DNA of 64,000 bases, from positions 1-64,000 of IMG/VR virus record IMGVR_UViG_3300025324_000011, one strand, 5' to 3'. The notes beneath the pieces are model-generated. The model worked only from the letters and a program-made list of their open reading frames with translations. It did not search any database and had not been told where the DNA came from. A program made the position numbers and the translations under genes. Position 1 is the stretch's first letter. The number at the start of each line of letters is the position of its first letter. The DNA is from a virus. Shown piece after piece: positions 63,705-64,000 of the stretch.

Positions 63705-64000
63705 CTAAGATGCCGTCACCTTCAAGTCCACTTCCCAATGGTTGTAGAACGGGTTCATGAACGGCGCGGATTCCTTGATCCGGCCGCAGAACAGGTAGTC
63801 TAGGGGATAGACGGTTTCTTCGGGCTTGAAGTCTATTACCACGTCTTTCGAGGAACCACGCGCCCGACAGAACGGCTTGACGCTGCCCAAGGCTTCCGTA
63901 TCGCTCAACCCCCATATCTTGATTGTACCACTCACCTCCAACCTTCGTGGCCGCGGGCTTGCCTCTCCGCCCATGTCCACGGTCTCCACGACAGGTTCCT
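63705..64000 (-). CDS. Partial structural-region protein, cut by the window edge
   Basis: The frame stays open to the right edge, so the true start is outside. The visible part ends NPFYNHWEVDLKVTAS and contains PEETVYPLDYLFCG. No family recognised; position suggests a tail component. Confidence 0.5.
   Translation of the reverse strand, partial: EPVVETVDMGGEASPRPRRLEVSGTIKIWGLSDTEALGSVKPFCRARGSSKDVVIDFKPEETVYPLDYLFCGRIKESAPFMNPFYNHWEVDLKVTAS

Noticed and set aside
1-64000. Integrase, attachment site, DNA polymerase, portal or major capsid protein
   Set aside because: I looked for characteristic motifs of each and found none in this window.

Overview
The window looks like most of a tailed double-stranded DNA phage genome (Caudoviricetes), probably from an uncultured Gram-negative host. 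The evidence is a terminase pair, a collar-type tail fibre, a compact membrane/lysis cassette, dense small genes joined by ATGA, GTGA or TAATG overlaps, strong Shine-Dalgarno sites and sigma70-like promoters. I see no integrase, no DNA polymerase, no capsid, portal or tail-tube genes and no CRISPR array. The right edge cuts a minus-strand structural gene and the left edge begins with a run of 12 G, so the rest of the structural module probably lies outside.

Layout. (1) 30-16468, minus strand: read from right to left, an operon starts with a ribbon-helix-helix regulator, then DUF1064 and MmcB-like nucleases, small proteins, two winged-helix replication proteins (one fused to an HNH domain), an HD hydrolase, a DnaC-like loader, many small zinc-binding proteins, a metallopeptidase, a DEDDh exonuclease, the terminase subunits, a few secreted or membrane proteins and a trypsin-like protease. 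(2) 16573-20038, plus: four small genes, then a CCA-adding enzyme overlapping an RlaP-like nucleotidyltransferase. (3) 20035-27005, minus: HNH protein, Xre-type regulator, a possible recombination-directionality-factor-like protein, a Cas4-like nuclease and small genes. (4) 27515-45790, plus, from a divergent promoter pair at 27392-27507: small genes, a J-domain/kinase-fold fusion, a VWA protein, an adenylosuccinate-synthetase homologue, a ParB-like protein, a DUF1937 protein, a sliding clamp, a DEAD/SNF2-type helicase, an adenine or N4-cytosine methyltransferase, a NADAR protein, a GNAT/Mom-like protein and a FEN-type 5' exonuclease. (5) 45859-50367: an ArsR regulator diverging from an RHH protein, an HNH homing-type nuclease, membrane proteins and a frameshifted cytosine-C5 methyltransferase. 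(6) 50360-54104, minus: a membrane/lysis-like cassette containing an ethylene-receptor-like transmembrane domain, plus a tRNA-Lys(CUU). (7) 54364-62239, plus: mostly unknown small accessory genes. (8) 62219-64000, minus: tail fibre region.

How it may work. The replication module appears to bring its own initiator-like proteins, loader, clamp, helicase and flap exonuclease to a host polymerase. Two methyltransferases, a Mom-like protein and NADAR suggest protection of DNA from host defence. The CCA enzyme, RlaP-like protein and a tRNA gene lacking an encoded CCA form a plausible tRNA maintenance set.

Most unusual points: a three-copy dispersed element of about 105-120 bp (33247, 54176, 60462) with a nearly invariant core; a recurring promoter type whose -10 box lies exactly 7 nt before an ATG, implying leaderless mRNAs; the J-domain/pseudokinase, VWA and PurA-like operon; and the ethylene-receptor-like membrane protein.
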